Of a stretch of DNA of 21,099 bases, positions 19,606 to 21,099 are shown in pieces. Made by a program: the position numbers and the translations under genes. Positions within the stretch are counted from its first letter, which is position 1. Each line of letters opens with the position of its first letter. The notes under the pieces are model-generated. The model had not been told where the DNA came from and ran no database searches. It worked only from the letters and a program-made list of their open reading frames with translations. The DNA comes from Branchiostoma floridae (Eukaryota; Chordata; Leptocardii; Amphioxiformes; Branchiostomatidae): positions 4,895,639-4,916,737 of the forward strand of contig NC_049982.1 of the NCBI RefSeq assembly GCF_000003815.2. Reading direction: 5' to 3'.

Positions 19606-19942
19606 NNNNNNNNNNNNNNNNNNNNNNNNNNNNNNNNNNNNNNNNNNNNNNNNNNNNNNNNNNNNNNNNNNNNNNNNNNNNNNNNNNNNNNNNNNNNNNN
19701 NNNNNNNNNNNNNNNNNNNNNNNNNNNNNNNNNNNNNNNNNNNNNNNNNNNNNNNNNNNNNNNNNNNNNNNNNNNNNNNNNNNNNNNNNNNNNNNNNNNN
19801 NNNNNNNNNNNNNNNNNNNNNNNNNNNNNNNNNNNNNNNNNNNNNNNNNNNNNNNNNNNNNNNNNNNNNNNNNNNNNNNNNNNNNNNNNNNNNNNNNNNN
19901 NNNNNNNNNNNNNNNNNNNNNNNNNNNNNNNNNNNNNNNNNN
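19606..19942. other. Assembly gap, 337 N
   Basis: The gap replaces what in copy A is about 2.36 kb (rest of exon 1, intron, finger ORF). Either the gap length is badly underestimated, or copy D has lost its coding region. Confidence 0.95.
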
Positions 19943-20915
19943 ATGAAACTCTACCTATGTTCAAGAATACAGCATTGAGTATGATAGGGAAGATAGGAAG
20001 AAGCACATTGCACTCAAAGTGATGACATACCCTCAAGTGTTAGGAATTGAGTCAGCTTGGGTACACTGAAGGAACTAATCTTACACAAGTTACAGACCAG
20101 AGCACTTAAGATAGCAAGCAAGTTTAGTGGGGCAAATAATGTCATAATTGATATGCAGCAAAAAAATTCCTTTTGGTGTTTTATGTGCAGAAATCAGTTC
20201 TGTCTTACTACATGTATTTTGTGAGCTTAAAATTTTACGAATGTTACGAATGCCAGGGGCTGAATTGTGAGGAGCTTGGAATTGGCGAGACTGTTGTTCA
20301 AATGCATTGATTGTAATATTTCCTAATTCACCAGCTGGATAAAGTTAATGAGAAGAGGTTTGGGGGGAATATCATCCCTTTTTTAAGGATCTTTTATCTG
20401 CATGTTAATCTCTGATCTCCAAGTGGATAGTTGTAAATTTTTGTTATGATGTAGAGTTTGCATATAACATTGACATGCTTCCTAAGTGGTGGAAATACCA
20501 AGTTCAAACTAGTGAATAGAAAGTTCAAAGTTGTTAAGTAGAGAATTCAATGTTTAAAGTAGACTTGTAAAAGTAAAAAGTTTAAAGTTGTAGAAGTAAA
20601 AAGTTGAAAGTAGTAGAAGTAAAAAGTTCAAAGTTCATAGTAGTGTAGAACAAAGTTCAAGATAGTGATGTTGAAAATTCAAAGTACAGCGTTCAAAGTA
20701 GTGAAAGTACATTGCATAAATTTCAATGTATTTACATATTACTGGTTTTTGTCTTTGGAGTTCTCAAACAGATGTAGCAAGTTTAATAGTAGCAATTTTA
20801 TGTCATTACGTTAAGCGTTACAATAACATAGGTACCTTGTTTCCGTTGAGTTTCACAACCGAGTTATGGAAGAATCCACTGTCTGGTGAAATAAAACAAT
20901 CCCAGAGGATGAAAA
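19943..20915 (+). other. Copy D 3' UTR with poly(A) signal (coding part not visible)
   Basis: Starts at the place corresponding to about 7718 in copy A, just after the original stop codon. It shares ATCTTACACAAGTTACAGACC-type text with B and contains a repeat block at 20495-20715. AATAAA lies at 20889-20894. Compared with B and C it lacks the stretch around GTTGGATATGTAGACTACC and is shorter and more diverged. No finger sequence is visible, so I cannot say whether a protein exists. Confidence 0.6.
20495..20715 (+). repeat. Degenerate TTCAAAGTAG repeats, copy D
   Basis: Same family and place as in the other three copies, with AAGTAAAAAGTTCAAAG variants dominating. Confidence 0.75.
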
Positions 20916-20984
20916 TGACGTGTTTTTTTTTTCAATGATGTGATGATGTTATAGGTTGTAGAGGTAGTTTGAAATTAACTTTTT

Positions 20985-21038
20985 CAGTTGTGCATGTTTC
21001 TGTGGCTTCCTGAGAGAATGACGAAGTGTGGACCACTG
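20985..21038 (+). promoter_or_regulatory. Start of a fifth copy's promoter, interrupted
   Basis: CAGTTGTGCATGTTTCTGTG, then GAGAATGACGAAGTGTGGAC and CACTGGAAACCC, matches the region just before the TATA box of B and D. Homology stops at 21038 and is replaced by TTCTTTATATATAATAAAGG and unrelated sequence to the window end, probably an insertion. The LINE tail seen upstream of B and D is missing here. Confidence 0.5.
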
Positions 21039-21099
21039 GAAACCCTTCTTTATATATAATAAAGGGTTAATGCCCGGCCCGAGGTGTATATGGTGAGAT

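Overview
The window reads as animal nuclear DNA, most probably from a lancelet (Branchiostoma). I base this on long C2H2 zinc-finger arrays of the lancelet-like type ([26 protein letters not shown], 84 bp per finger), GT-AG introns, AATAAA poly(A) signals, and many short transposon insertions. The species is an inference from style. No prokaryotic gene is present.

Left third (1-5085): no convincing complete gene. A pyrimidine-rich flank (1-240) leads into a minisatellite of about 20 copies of a ~126-bp unit (481-3060). The array is clean in the middle and decayed at both ends. A second, longer-period repeat family follows (about 3462-4900). Each of its three full units carries a perfect octamer ATGCAAAT and a CACGTG E-box. 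Two minus-strand stretches (3095-3213 and 3769-3930) have splice-site-like borders and open frames; they may be exons of an unidentified gene whose intron holds the minisatellite.

Right three quarters (5085-21099): a tandem cluster of zinc-finger genes, all on the plus strand and all with one layout. Each has a TATA box, an ETS-like ACTTCCGG, a non-coding first exon ending at a strong GTAAGA/GTAAGG donor, one intron, and one large second exon with the whole finger ORF and a long 3' UTR of TTCAAAGTAG-type repeats ending in AATAAA. Copy A is 5290-8935, copy B 9700-13440, copy C 13900-19005 (1000 N inside) and copy D 19480-20915 (337 N inside). A broken promoter of a fifth copy starts near 20990. 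Flanking sequence shows that A resembles C and B resembles D, so the cluster is a duplicated two-gene block, (A-B)(C-D).

The proteins should be nuclear DNA-binding factors: a 49-residue acidic/basic N-terminus with no KRAB or other domain I recognise, then 8-19 fingers. All three readable copies carry a 2-bp deletion inside a TGEKP linker. Each ends at once in GETLQV or GETLHV, with further intact fingers continuing in another frame. Copy C has grown by internal duplications of 7 fingers (588 bp) and 5 fingers (418 bp).

Mobile DNA: a pogo/Tigger-type MITE (6441-6602), a 150-bp foldback MITE with 9-bp target duplication (9278-9427), a hAT-type MITE (18559-18885), antisense tails of a non-LTR retrotransposon directly upstream of promoters B and D, and probable interspersed repeats at 9111-9268 and 13526-13790. 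For the foldback and hAT-type insertions the paralogous copy shows the empty site.
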